This document shows positions 1 to 6,032 of a stretch of 6,566 nt of DNA, piece after piece. Every line of letters begins with the position of its first letter. Position 1 is the stretch's first letter. This DNA is from Actinomycetota bacterium. GTDB lineage: Bacteria; Actinomycetota; Humimicrobiia; Humimicrobiales; Humimicrobiaceae. The DNA lies in NCBI GenBank assembly GCA_003486795.1, contig DNFX01000281.1, positions 1 to 6,566 on the forward strand, read 5' to 3'. A program made the position numbers and the translations under genes. Below the pieces are notes generated by a model. That model made no database searches and had not been told where the DNA came from. It was given only the letters and a program-made list of their open reading frames with translations.

Positions 1-718
1 TTCGTCCGCCTTTGTTTAATGCTCTAAATCCGTTATCAATGCCCCTAACAAGATTATCCAGTTCTCTGTTTACTTCTATCCTGATTGCCTGGAATATTCT
101 TTTTGAAGGATGCCCCCTTGAACCATATCTTGCTTTGGGGGGAATTGATTTCTCGATAATCCTGTTTAATTCTCCTGTGGTTCTTATGGGGCTCTGATTA
201 CGGAATTTTATAATGTTACGCGCTATGCCTGCTCCATAATTTTCTTCCCCATACCTGTAAAAAATATCCCTAAGCCTATCTTCACTGTAATAATTTACTA
301 CTTCAAAAGCAGATAAGGCATCCGTATTATCCATTCTCATATCAAGCGGCTCATCCCTCATATAGCTAAAGCCTCTTTCAGATTTTTCTATCTGCATTGA
401 CGACATACCCAGGTCAAGTAAAAAACCGTCAATTCTTTCTATGCCTGATTTTTTTATCACTGATAAAACATCCGCAAAATTTCCCTTAGAAAAATAGGCA
501 TTCCGCTTATTCTCAAATAATTTGGCGGCGGTGCTGACAGCCTGGCTGTCATGATCTACTGCTATAATTATGCCTGTGGGGGCAATGGCTTTAAATATTG
601 CTACCGTATGGCCCGCACCGCCAAGAGTTCCGTCAAATACTACCTTTCCCGGCTTGAGATTCAGATAAAACAAACTCTCTTTTAAAAGAACAGGTATGTG
701 TATTTGCTCTAACTTCAT
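1..718 (-). CDS. rsmH: 16S rRNA (cytosine(1402)-N(4))-methyltransferase RsmH, 3' end cut by window
   Basis: RsmH (MraW) methylates N4 of C1402 in the 16S rRNA decoding centre using S-adenosylmethionine. The first 239 codons are visible without a stop; the family is about 310 residues, so roughly the last quarter lies outside. Visible family signatures are HIPVLLKE at residues 7-14, the SAM-binding DGTLGGAGH at 29-37, the acidic-loop region AVDHD at 53-57, DLGMSS at 102-107, PLDMRM at 124-129, and HPSKRIFQAIRIEVNREL at 203-220. An in-frame TAA lies immediately before the ATG at 718, so this start is fixed. No Shine-Dalgarno motif is visible in the 32 bases after the mraZ stop, so translation may be coupled to mraZ. 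The gene follows mraZ as in most dcw clusters and presumably shares its promoter and MraZ control. Identification by signature motifs is secure; the missing C-terminus cannot be assessed. Confidence 0.96.
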   Translation of the reverse strand, partial: MKLEQIHIPVLLKESLFYLNLKPGKVVFDGTLGGAGHTVAIFKAIAPTGIIIAVDHDSQAVSTAAKLFENKRNAYFSKGNFADVLSVIKKSGIERIDGFLLDLGMSSMQIEKSERGFSYMRDEPLDMRMDNTDALSAFEVVNYYSEDRLRDIFYRYGEENYGAGIARNIIKFRNQSPIRTTGELNRIIEKSIPPKARYGSRGHPSKRIFQAIRIEVNRELDNLVRGIDNGFRALNKGGR

Positions 719-750
719 TTATAATAATTGGCTTATCGCTTAACCAATTT

Positions 751-1188
751 TTAAAAACCAAGGCTTTCAAAAGCCTTTTCATTTCCTGAAAATTCCTTAT
801 CAGCAGCATCTGCATATTTTTCCCAGGTTTCCCTGGACCATATTTCTGCTCTTGTTGAAACTCCTACCATGACAACGTCTTTTTTAATATTCGCAAAATC
901 AGCAAGAGTTTTATCTATTTTTATACGTCCCTGAGAATCCAGAACTTCCTCATGCGCTGATTTAAAAAACCATCTGGAAAATTTTTGTATATTGATATTT
1001 GTTACAGGGCTATTTGTGATTTTTTTTGCAAGGTCTTCCCAGTTTTCCAGTGAAAACAGGAAAAGACATTTTTCATCAAATCCTTTTGAAATAACGGCAA
1101 TTCCTTTGGTAAGCTCTTCCCTGAATTTTGCAGGAATAAATAGTCTTTGTTTGCTGTCTAAATTTCTCTGGTATTCTCCTAGAAACAT
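751..1188 (-). CDS. mraZ: Transcriptional regulator / division-cluster protein MraZ
   Basis: MraZ is a DNA-binding protein with two tandem SpoVT/AbrB-like folds that forms ring oligomers and regulates its own dcw operon by binding spaced TGGGN repeats upstream. The protein has 145 residues, normal for the family. The canonical MFLGEY start is present. The first DxxxR motif is D11-S-K-Q-R15 followed by LFIPAKFRE; the usual Gly before Arg is Gln here, while the Asp and Arg are kept. The second motif is D84-S-Q-G-R88. The C-terminal signature AEIWSRETWEKY is also present. No alternative ATG, GTG or TTG occurs in frame just upstream. The only G-rich element before the ATG is GTGGGG, ending 2 bases before it, too close for a normal ribosome site. 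The gene leads the rsmH transcript and is preceded by a promoter and MraZ boxes at 1244-1308, implying autoregulation (known for the family, inferred here). Confidence 0.96.
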   Translation of the reverse strand: MFLGEYQRNLDSKQRLFIPAKFREELTKGIAVISKGFDEKCLFLFSLENWEDLAKKITNSPVTNINIQKFSRWFFKSAHEEVLDSQGRIKIDKTLADFANIKKDVVMVGVSTRAEIWSRETWEKYADAADKEFSGNEKAFESLGF

Positions 1189-1198
1189 ATCCCCACTT
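1189..1198 (-). promoter_or_regulatory. Isolated MraZ-box-like element abutting the mraZ start codon
   Basis: The minus strand reads AAGTGGGGA at 1198-1190, then T and the ATG at 1188. The same nine bases occur at 1260-1252 inside the operator, 62 bases upstream. The G run ends 2 bases before the ATG, too close for a usual Shine-Dalgarno. It could be an additional MraZ site, an atypical ribosome site, or both. Confidence 0.4.
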
Positions 1199-1243
1199 AT
1201 TTTTAAAAAAGATAATATTGCTTCCTTTTTATGGGTTTTATAT

Positions 1244-1277
1244 GACCATTTTCCCCACTTTTCCCCACATCACACCA
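1244..1277 (-). promoter_or_regulatory. MraZ-box operator (tandem TGGKG repeats)
   Basis: Read on the minus strand, TGGTG (1277-1273), TGGGG (1267-1263) and TGGGG (1257-1253) start exactly 10 bases apart, each followed by a 5-base spacer. A degenerate fourth copy, TGGTC (1248-1244), comes 9 bases after the third. This is the known MraZ operator architecture, TGGGN with N5 spacers, located directly upstream of mraZ. The row starts 2 bases after the -10 hexamer and covers the expected transcription start, so bound MraZ should block initiation (inference). Confidence 0.85.
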
Positions 1278-1279
1278 TT

Positions 1280-1308
1280 AAGATATACCAATAAAATATT
1301 ATTGTCAA
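1280..1308 (-). promoter_or_regulatory. Probable sigma-70-type promoter of mraZ-rsmH
   Basis: On the minus strand a perfect -35 hexamer TTGACA (1308-1303) is followed by a 17-base spacer and a -10 hexamer TATCTT (1285-1280), which matches TATAAT at 4 of 6 positions. The predicted start is near 1272-1274, giving a leader of about 85 bases before the mraZ ATG. Position directly upstream of the MraZ boxes supports it. It is a sequence prediction only. Confidence 0.7.
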
Positions 1309-1326
1309 GATTATTTTTTATTTTAT

Positions 1327-1355
1327 AAAAAAATGTATTAATAGATTAATTAATA
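1327..1355 (-). terminator. Possible weak intrinsic terminator after xseB
   Basis: On the minus strand TATTAAT (1355-1349), a 6-base loop and ATTAATA (1342-1336) form a perfect 7-bp inverted repeat, followed after 2 bases by seven T residues (1333-1327). It lies between the xseB stop and the mraZ promoter, where a terminator is expected. The stem has only A-T pairs, so stability is doubtful and a chance origin in AT-rich DNA is possible. A second small dyad, ATCAG/CTGAT with a 9-base loop (1368-1386), lies closer to xseB and has no adjacent T run in the correct orientation. Confidence 0.3.
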
Positions 1356-1422
1356 TAAGAAGTTTTTATCAGTAAATTTATCTGATTTAAATTGTATAAA
1401 AAAGTTTCTGGGGAAAATAATA

Positions 1423-1656
1423 TCACTCATCAATCACAATATCGCTGACTTTCAGCTCACCACTTTCCGTTCTGGTCAGTTCTTCGATTTTCTTTTCAGC
1501 TTCATTTAATTTATTAACACAGAACTCAGAAAGCTTAACACCTTCTTCAAACTTATTCATTGCGTCTTCAAGCGTAATGCCTTCCTTTTCAAGTTCATTA
1601 ACTATATCTTCAAGCTTTTGCATCGCTTCTTCAAAACTTAAATTTTTATTTTCCAT
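1423..1656 (-). CDS. xseB: Exodeoxyribonuclease VII small subunit
   Basis: XseB is the small helical subunit of exonuclease VII; several copies bind each XseA to form the enzyme that degrades single-stranded DNA into acid-soluble oligonucleotides in the cytoplasm. The protein is 77 residues, within the usual 60-90. It has the family pattern LSFEEAMQKLEDIVNELE (residues 6-23), then EGITLEDAMNKFEEGVKL (25-42), ending in a charged helix with NEAEKKIEEL. It is predicted entirely helical and coiled-coil-like. A clear ribosome site GAGG lies 6-9 bases before the ATG. It follows xseA after 24 bases in the same direction, the standard pairing, so the two are almost certainly co-transcribed. Nothing in the protein is unusual. 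Confidence 0.95.
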   Translation of the reverse strand: MENKNLSFEEAMQKLEDIVNELEKEGITLEDAMNKFEEGVKLSEFCVNKLNEAEKKIEELTRTESGELKVSDIVIDE

Positions 1657-1680
1657 ATCATCCTCGAATTCTTAGAAATA

Positions 1681-3063
1681 TTAATATTTATTTTTCCCTG
1701 TTATTTCTGAATATAATTTACCATTTTTAACAATAGTTTCAATCATTTCGCCTTTTTTGACCATTTCTATGTTCTTTACAAGCTTGCCGGTACTGGCTAT
1801 TTTTGTAATGGAAAATCCCTTTTCCAATATTGTAACAGGATTTGAATTTTTTAATCTTTCCATCATAATTTCTGTTTCGCTTCTTTTTTTATTTAAAAAG
1901 ACTTTATATTTTTCACTAATAACAGATAATATCCTTTTTACACTATCTGTATCCGTTTTTATTTTTCTTTTTAAAATAAATGGATTTATTCTCGGATTTA
2001 AAATATCGAATGCTTTTTTGTTTCTGCTTATAATAAAATCAATGTTACCTTTTAAGTCTTCTGAACAGCTGTAATAATACTGCCAGAAATTATTAACTAT
2101 GATCCTCGGCCATTTAAATAGTCTTTTTGCTGAAAGCAGGAAAAGTTCACGTTTCAGAGAAGATATCCTGCTTATTAAAAGACTGGTAATCTTGCTTCTT
2201 GCTGATTTTAAATTTTGTAGAGTTTCATACCTGTCCAGGATAACCATTTCAGCTGCATGCGTAGGGGTTGCAGCTCTTGCATCAGCCACAAAATCACAGA
2301 TGGTATAATCTGTCTGATGACCCACACCTGATATTACAGGGATATTACATTTGAAGATCCTTCTTGCAAGGTCTTCATCATTAAAGCACGCAAGATCTTC
2401 AAACGAGCCTCCGCCTCTGGCAATTATTATCACATCTACGCCGAATTCTTCCAAATCGTCTATTGCTGAACATATTTCCCTGCCTGCCTGCCTGCCCTGA
2501 ACAGATGTATTTCTTAAAACCAGATGATAGTTGCCGAATCTTTTATTTAATATCTTGATAACATCTTTTATAACAGCTCCGCTTTTTGAAGTAATAATTC
2601 CTATTCTGCGGGGCAGAACAGGAATTTTCTTTTTATGCATATCGGCAAAAAGACCCTGGCTTTCAAGACTTTTTTTTAGTTGCTCGAAAGCCATAAGAAG
2701 GCTTCCCTCTCTTACGGGAATTATATTTTTTGCAATTATCTGGTATTCACTTCTCTTGTCATAAATACTTATATAACCATTGACATAAACATGAATACCA
2801 TCTTTAAGTAAAGAATCCTCAGTAATTTTTAATGCTGAAAAATCAGAAGTTCTTATACTGTTTTCAAAAAATGCAACTTTTAACATTGAATTATCATCTT
2901 TTAATGTAAAGTACATGTGTTTTTTGTTTGGAAATGCAAAATTGCTGATTTCACCTTCCACCCATATGTCAAAATATGAAGATTCAAGATTTTTTTTTAG
3001 CTCAAGGTTTAATTCACTGACCTTGTAAATTTTTTGCTGCTCTGAAAAGAAAGGTTGCATCAT
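1681..3063 (-). CDS. xseA: Exodeoxyribonuclease VII large subunit
   Basis: XseA is the catalytic subunit of exonuclease VII, a processive bidirectional single-strand exonuclease used in repair and recombination. It is 460 residues, normal length. Residues about 10-110 form the N-terminal OB-fold (KVSELN, then WVEGEISNF at 34-42). The catalytic domain has RRIGIITSKSGAVIKDV (152-168), IIIARGGGSFEDLACFND (212-229), PVISGVGHQTDYTICDFVAD (242-261) and RAATPTHAAE (263-272). A long helical region follows, then the C-terminal LEKGFSIT segment (413-420). The conserved His249 and Asp252 are present, but residue 250 is Gln where Glu is commonest (HETD). The ATG at 3063 overlaps the upstream gene's TGA by 4 bases (ATGA), implying translational coupling; a second ATG follows immediately, and only a weak GGA lies upstream. 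A CCTG tetranucleotide repeat falls inside at 2479-2494. Confidence 0.97.
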   Translation of the reverse strand: MMQPFFSEQQKIYKVSELNLELKKNLESSYFDIWVEGEISNFAFPNKKHMYFTLKDDNSMLKVAFFENSIRTSDFSALKITEDSLLKDGIHVYVNGYISIYDKRSEYQIIAKNIIPVREGSLLMAFEQLKKSLESQGLFADMHKKKIPVLPRRIGIITSKSGAVIKDVIKILNKRFGNYHLVLRNTSVQGRQAGREICSAIDDLEEFGVDVIIIARGGGSFEDLACFNDEDLARRIFKCNIPVISGVGHQTDYTICDFVADARAATPTHAAEMVILDRYETLQNLKSARSKITSLLISRISSLKRELFLLSAKRLFKWPRIIVNNFWQYYYSCSEDLKGNIDFIISRNKKAFDILNPRINPFILKRKIKTDTDSVKRILSVISEKYKVFLNKKRSETEIMMERLKNSNPVTILEKGFSITKIASTGKLVKNIEMVKKGEMIETIVKNGKLYSEITGKNKY

Positions 3064-3662
3064 GAATCAAGATTCCAGGATATTAGCATTATCTGATTGT
3101 TATTGCCAGACAGTGATTTTATAAGTACGTTTAAATACCTGTCCTTATCCTGGCTGACAAAAGAATATTTGGAAAATCTGAATTCAGTATTATTTTTCTC
3201 TGATATTTCTTCTTCGTCTTCTACAAAATTTTCTTCCAGTTTTTTGTCAACTGTTTCAAAAATCTCTGTTCTGCTCCAGACCGATTGTACTTTTTTATTT
3301 TTATAAAACTGGTCAATTTTATCAAAAGCATCGCTTGTATTGAATACCATATAAAATAAAGTATCATTATCTTCTATTAGCCCGGCATCCACTATCTCCG
3401 ACTGAAGGTATCTGAAATTATTATAGACTTCAATAAAATATTCGTTTTCAAGCATTTTTTCATATTGTTCCTGCTTTGTAAGAGTCTCTTCCATAGCAAT
3501 ATCTGTTGTATTTTCTTCACTACTTTCATTTATTCTTACACTTGTCTGGGTAGCATTGCCAGCCGGCTGCCCGGGCGGATTATTAATCAGAATAACAGTT
3601 AAAGCACCTGCAACAATGATAACCGCCAGTACTATTAGAAGAATCTTTGTAGTCTTTGTCAT
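3060..3662 (-). CDS. Unknown single-pass membrane-anchored protein
   Basis: I do not recognise a family. The 200-residue product starts with a short basic segment (MTKTTK) and one strongly hydrophobic helix at about residues 7-26, with no cysteine for lipid attachment, so it is probably a type II or uncleaved signal-anchor membrane protein with its bulk outside. Residues 27-65 are Pro/Asn/Thr/Glu-rich and probably a flexible linker. Residues 66-200 look folded, mixed helix and strand, with an acidic stretch EDEEEISE at 148-155. A weak AAGG lies 9 bases before the ATG, separated by an A tract. Its stop overlaps the xseA start by 4 bases (ATGA), so it lies in the same operon as exonuclease VII, although a functional link is not evident. 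Being a real gene is well supported by the coupling and the tight gene packing. Confidence 0.8.
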   Translation of the reverse strand: MTKTTKILLIVLAVIIVAGALTVILINNPPGQPAGNATQTSVRINESSEENTTDIAMEETLTKQEQYEKMLENEYFIEVYNNFRYLQSEIVDAGLIEDNDTLFYMVFNTSDAFDKIDQFYKNKKVQSVWSRTEIFETVDKKLEENFVEDEEEISEKNNTEFRFSKYSFVSQDKDRYLNVLIKSLSGNNNQIMLISWNLDS

Positions 3663-3692
3663 TTTTTTTTACCTTATTATCAAATAAAGCTA

Positions 3693-4175
3693 TTAATTGG
3701 TTTTAAGAATTATTTTAATAATAACATATAGACAGAAAAGAATCTCAAGAATTGCCATAATAGCATTTGTAATATTTTCAAAAGGTTCTGTTTTTTCTTT
3801 CAGAAAATCCAAAGGTTTGTGGAAAAATATTTTTATTCTTGGAAAAAATTTTATAAGCGAATAAATATGAAACCCTACAAGAACAGAAGCACCAGCAATA
3901 ATCAGATTATCATTAAGGATATATACTGCAAAAAAATAATATCCCAGCTCTATCAGTGAGAGTAAAACAATTATTATTATCGGAAGGGCAAAAACTACTG
4001 GAATATCTTTATCTTCTTCACGAACCTCATTTTTAATCTCCTCTATCATTTTTGTATTATCTGCTGCCGCTCCCCAGCCGCCTGTCTTGAAGATTGCCCT
4101 TAAACTGAAAATATGAAATAAAAATAATATAAATGAGAATATCAATAAAGCTGACATAAAAATATCATTAATCAA
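3693..4175 (-). CDS. Unknown four-helix integral membrane protein
   Basis: No family recognised. The 160-residue product (counted from a TTG start at 4175) has hydrophobic segments at about 5-25, 59-85, 89-109 and 134-157, separated by a charged loop at 40-58 (EEIKNEVREEDKD) and a basic amphipathic loop at 110-130. It should be a cytoplasmic-membrane protein with about four helices. The start is uncertain. TTG at 4175 overlaps the stop of a 3-codon mini-ORF, and an in-frame ATG at 4157 would give 154 residues and still keep most of helix 1. Neither start has a well-placed ribosome site. The gene lies 31 bases after fmdB and 30 bases before the next membrane-protein gene, consistent with one operon. 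The composition matches its neighbours, with no sign of transfer. Confidence 0.75.
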   Translation of the reverse strand: MINDIFMSALLIFSFILFLFHIFSLRAIFKTGGWGAAADNTKMIEEIKNEVREEDKDIPVVFALPIIIIVLLSLIELGYYFFAVYILNDNLIIAGASVLVGFHIYSLIKFFPRIKIFFHKPLDFLKEKTEPFENITNAIMAILEILFCLYVIIKIILKTN

Positions 4176-4190
4176 ATTGACATAAAAATA
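4152..4190 (-). repeat. 13-base direct repeat at a start site, with 3-codon mini-ORF
   Basis: TATTTTTATGTCA occurs on the minus strand at 4190-4178 and again at 4164-4152, offset 26 bases. The first copy carries an ATG (4183) with an AAGG 11 bases upstream, but this opens only Met-Ser-Ile-stop. The stop TGA (4174-4172) overlaps the TTG at 4175-4173. The second copy carries the in-frame ATG at 4157. Confidence 0.6.
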
Positions 4191-4206
4191 AAAACCTTAT
4201 TACAAA

Positions 4207-4509
4207 CTATTTCTTTTCTGCAACAGATTTGTTTTCTATGGGCGCTTGTTGTTTTTCTTCTTTTTTTGCCTCTTTTTTTACTTCATCCTTTTTGTTTTCC
4301 AATGAAGTTGATGAAGCAGCTTTTGAGCTCTTGGAATTATAATCTGTTGAATAAAATCCTGAACCTTTAAAGACAATACCAACAGGTGAAAAAATCCTTA
4401 ATGCTTCGCTTCCACAATCAGGACAAATTACTTTACTGTTATTTCCGGGTTTTTCAAATTTATCAAAAACTTTTTCACAATTGCTGCACTTGTAACTATA
4501 AATCGGCAT
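4207..4509 (-). CDS. FmdB-family zinc-ribbon protein
   Basis: This is a small zinc-ribbon protein of the FmdB/Zn_ribbon_8 family, named after a putative regulator linked to formamidase; the molecular role of most members is unknown. The N-terminus MPIYSYKCSNC is typical. Two CxxC knuckles (Cys8/Cys11 and Cys29/Cys32) should bind one zinc, and the family signature FKGSGFYSTDY follows at residues 47-57. Residues 58-100 are a low-complexity Lys/Glu/Ser/Ala tail, probably disordered, as is common in the family. The start is set by a strong AGGAGG (4522-4517) 7 bases before the ATG, the best ribosome site in the window. It is the first gene of the leftward run ending in xseB, so it likely lies just after that operon's promoter. 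Confidence 0.9.
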   Translation of the reverse strand: MPIYSYKCSNCEKVFDKFEKPGNNSKVICPDCGSEALRIFSPVGIVFKGSGFYSTDYNSKSSKAASSTSLENKKDEVKKEAKKEEKQQAPIENKSVAEKK

Positions 4510-4516
4510 TCCTAGT

Positions 4517-4522
4517 CCTCCT
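4517..4522 (-). promoter_or_regulatory. Strong Shine-Dalgarno of the FmdB-type gene
   Basis: AGGAGG on the minus strand, 7 bases before the ATG at 4509. It is a full match to the anti-Shine-Dalgarno core, in contrast to the poor or absent sites before rsmH, mraZ, the kinase and the plus-strand gene. Confidence 0.85.
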
Positions 4523-4665
4523 AAAAACTCTGGTATTTTACGGTCAGAATTTTAAACTTTACATTCAAATATAATAAATTAAAATAATTCTATTTAAACA
4601 ATCAAAAAAATATCAAACTATATTATAAAAATTTTTGCAATAATATAAAAATATTTATTTTTTTT
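4523..4665. other. AT-rich divergent intergenic region
   Basis: These 143 bases separate the leftward fmdB operon from the rightward gene at 4666 and should hold both promoters. For the minus strand a weak candidate is TTTAAA (4598-4593), 16 bases, TATTAT (4576-4571). For the plus strand I see no pair with acceptable spacing, although a lone TATAAT occurs at 4570-4575. In DNA this AT-rich such hexamers arise by chance, so neither is secure. No ORF or RNA gene is visible. Confidence 0.4.
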
Positions 4666-5097
4666 ATGAATATAAAAATAATAATAATAATATTAATAAT
4701 TATTACAATAATAATTTCTTCAATTATTATTTATGCAGTAAAGAAAGATGAAGGGATAGACTCATTTTTTATCACAGATAAATCATCCGGCTATAATCTT
4801 CCTTCAGGGATTATCGGGATTCCTGTTCTGCAGCAGACCGAATATACTGATATCCGTGCTGTTTTGAAGTTAAAAAACCCTCTTAAAAACGAAAAATATA
4901 AATTAGTTATTTATCATATTTCTGATTCTGAAAAATTAATTATACAGACAAGCATAATCCCCATCGAAAAAGAAATTTCGCAAATAATTGAAATCCCGAT
5001 TATAAAAAAAGGACACTTTTATCAGAAAGGCAAATATCTTGTAACGCTGTATCACAATGATATTATTGCCAGAGAAGCTGAATTTGAAATAAAATGA
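4666..5097 (+). CDS. Unknown membrane-anchored protein with probable beta-rich outer domain
   Basis: No family recognised. The product has 143 residues. Residues 3-23 form one very Ile-rich hydrophobic helix, followed by YAVKKDEG, so the rest (about 115 residues) probably lies outside the membrane with the helix as an uncleaved anchor. The outer part alternates hydrophobic and polar residues in strand-like runs and ends in GKYLVTLYHNDIIAREAEFEIK, a pattern like the last strands of Ig-like or other beta-sandwich domains (inference from pattern only). It is the only plus-strand gene. The ATG is preceded by an eight-T run and AT-rich sequence with no Shine-Dalgarno, so the start may be leaderless or weakly translated. 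It ends 2 bases from the convergent kinase stop codon. The length, clear anchor and well-formed C-terminus argue for a real gene. Confidence 0.72.
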   Translation: MNIKIIIIILIIITIIISSIIIYAVKKDEGIDSFFITDKSSGYNLPSGIIGIPVLQQTEYTDIRAVLKLKNPLKNEKYKLVIYHISDSEKLIIQTSIIPIEKEISQIIEIPIIKKGHFYQKGKYLVTLYHNDIIAREAEFEIK

Positions 5098-5099
5098 TC

Positions 5100-6032
5100 T
5101 CAGTAACTATGACTTGAAAACTCTTTTTTTACTCTTTCAAACATCAGGTCCATTGCTTCAACAAGTGTATGGTCAAGATTATAGTTATCAAGTATTTTGA
5201 CATTATTTTTAGCTGCAAGTTCCTGTATGTACCCCTGTATCATTCTAATATTTTTTAAATGTCTCAGATATCTTTGCATGGGCCTTGAACCCTGGGTTTC
5301 AAATGTTCTTTTAACGAAATGTTCTCTGTGCAGTTTTTCATCTTCGACAATTATAATGAAATGTTCTATCAAAGCTTTGTTTTCAAGATTTTTGATATTT
5401 ATATATCCTGGCACAACATGCGCACCTTCAATTATTGTATCTATTTTTTCCTCTACACTCCTCTTAATAATTGCTTCTATGCCAACAGTAACAGCCATTA
5501 CCTGCTCCCTGAAACCAAGTATTACTGGACTTACCCCTGTAGGAGGAAGTGCCAGATATTTGTATGCATTATAAGATGAGCCCTGCAATGGTTTTATTAA
5601 TTTGTCAGAAACAGAAGTGCGCATTATCTCTCTTATTGCATCTGTTGAAACAACTCTTGAAATATTCAGTCTGTTGGACATTATGGTAGAAATAGTTGAT
5701 TTCCCGGCTCCTGTAGAACCGCCGATAAGTATTATTATGGGTCTTCTCAGTTTACCGACTGATTGCCATAAAAGATATTTCTCTGCATATTCGAGATTAA
5801 CCTCATCTTTTATAAATCTGAATACAAGTGCCCTGAGTTCCTCAAGTGAAATTGATAATAATTTATTTTTGACAAGATAATCCTGCACATCGACAGCTAT
5901 ACGATGTGAAGTCAGCATATCCAGTCCGGTAATTATTATTGAATTGGCAAGTATGCCTTTTGAAAATGGAAGACCTCCCTTTTTTTTATCAGATATTACG
6001 ATCATTTCTTTTTTGTTTTCTTCTCTGTCCAT
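5100..6032 (-). CDS. 2-phosphoglycerate kinase with N-terminal ATP-cone
   Basis: The family phosphorylates 2-phosphoglycerate with ATP to 2,3-diphosphoglycerate, the first step of cyclic 2,3-diphosphoglycerate synthesis in methanogens. The product is 310 residues. Residues about 10-95 resemble an ATP-cone domain (PFSKGILANSIIITGLDML, then a helical region ending LLWQ). The P-loop kinase core follows: Walker A GGSTGAGKST at 104-113, VVSTDAIREIMR at 127-138, SSYNAYKYL at 152-160 and IIEGAHVVPGY at 200-210. The C-terminus holds basic residues RTFETQGSRPMQRYLRHL at 242-259, likely for phosphate binding (inference). An in-frame TAA 9 bases upstream limits the start to ATG at 6032; Met10 (6005) is an alternative that fits the ATP-cone boundary. 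No ribosome site is visible. It follows a cyclic 2,3-diphosphoglycerate synthetase gene by 49 bases in the same direction, which strongly supports the assignment. Confidence 0.88.
   Translation of the reverse strand: MDREENKKEMIVISDKKKGGLPFSKGILANSIIITGLDMLTSHRIAVDVQDYLVKNKLLSISLEELRALVFRFIKDEVNLEYAEKYLLWQSVGKLRRPIIILIGGSTGAGKSTISTIMSNRLNISRVVSTDAIREIMRTSVSDKLIKPLQGSSYNAYKYLALPPTGVSPVILGFREQVMAVTVGIEAIIKRSVEEKIDTIIEGAHVVPGYINIKNLENKALIEHFIIIVEDEKLHREHFVKRTFETQGSRPMQRYLRHLKNIRMIQGYIQELAAKNNVKILDNYNLDHTLVEAMDLMFERVKKEFSSHSY

Noticed and set aside
633..815. Minus-strand short frame spanning the mraZ-rsmH junction
   Set aside because: It overlaps both verified genes in another frame and has no family features.
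992..1294. Plus-strand open frame across mraZ and its promoter
   Set aside because: It is antisense to a secure mraZ gene and runs through the promoter and operator; its product looks like a reverse-strand shadow.
1368..1386. Dyad ATCAG/CTGAT as the xseB terminator or an operator
   Set aside because: The stem is only 5 bp with a 9-base loop and no proper T run follows in the transcription direction.
1409..1417. TGGGGAAAA on the plus strand near xseB, matching the MraZ box core
   Set aside because: It is a single copy in the opposite orientation, about 100 bases upstream of the promoter, with no 10-base repeat partner.
4666..4740. Ile-rich start of the plus-strand gene as a chance AT-rich frame
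   Set aside because: The frame continues for 120 more codons of balanced composition with strand-like patterning and ends neatly beside the next gene, so it was kept as a gene.
5197..5880. Three plus-strand open frames antisense to the 2-phosphoglycerate kinase
   Set aside because: The minus strand carries complete kinase motifs; these frames have no ribosome sites and no recognisable domains.
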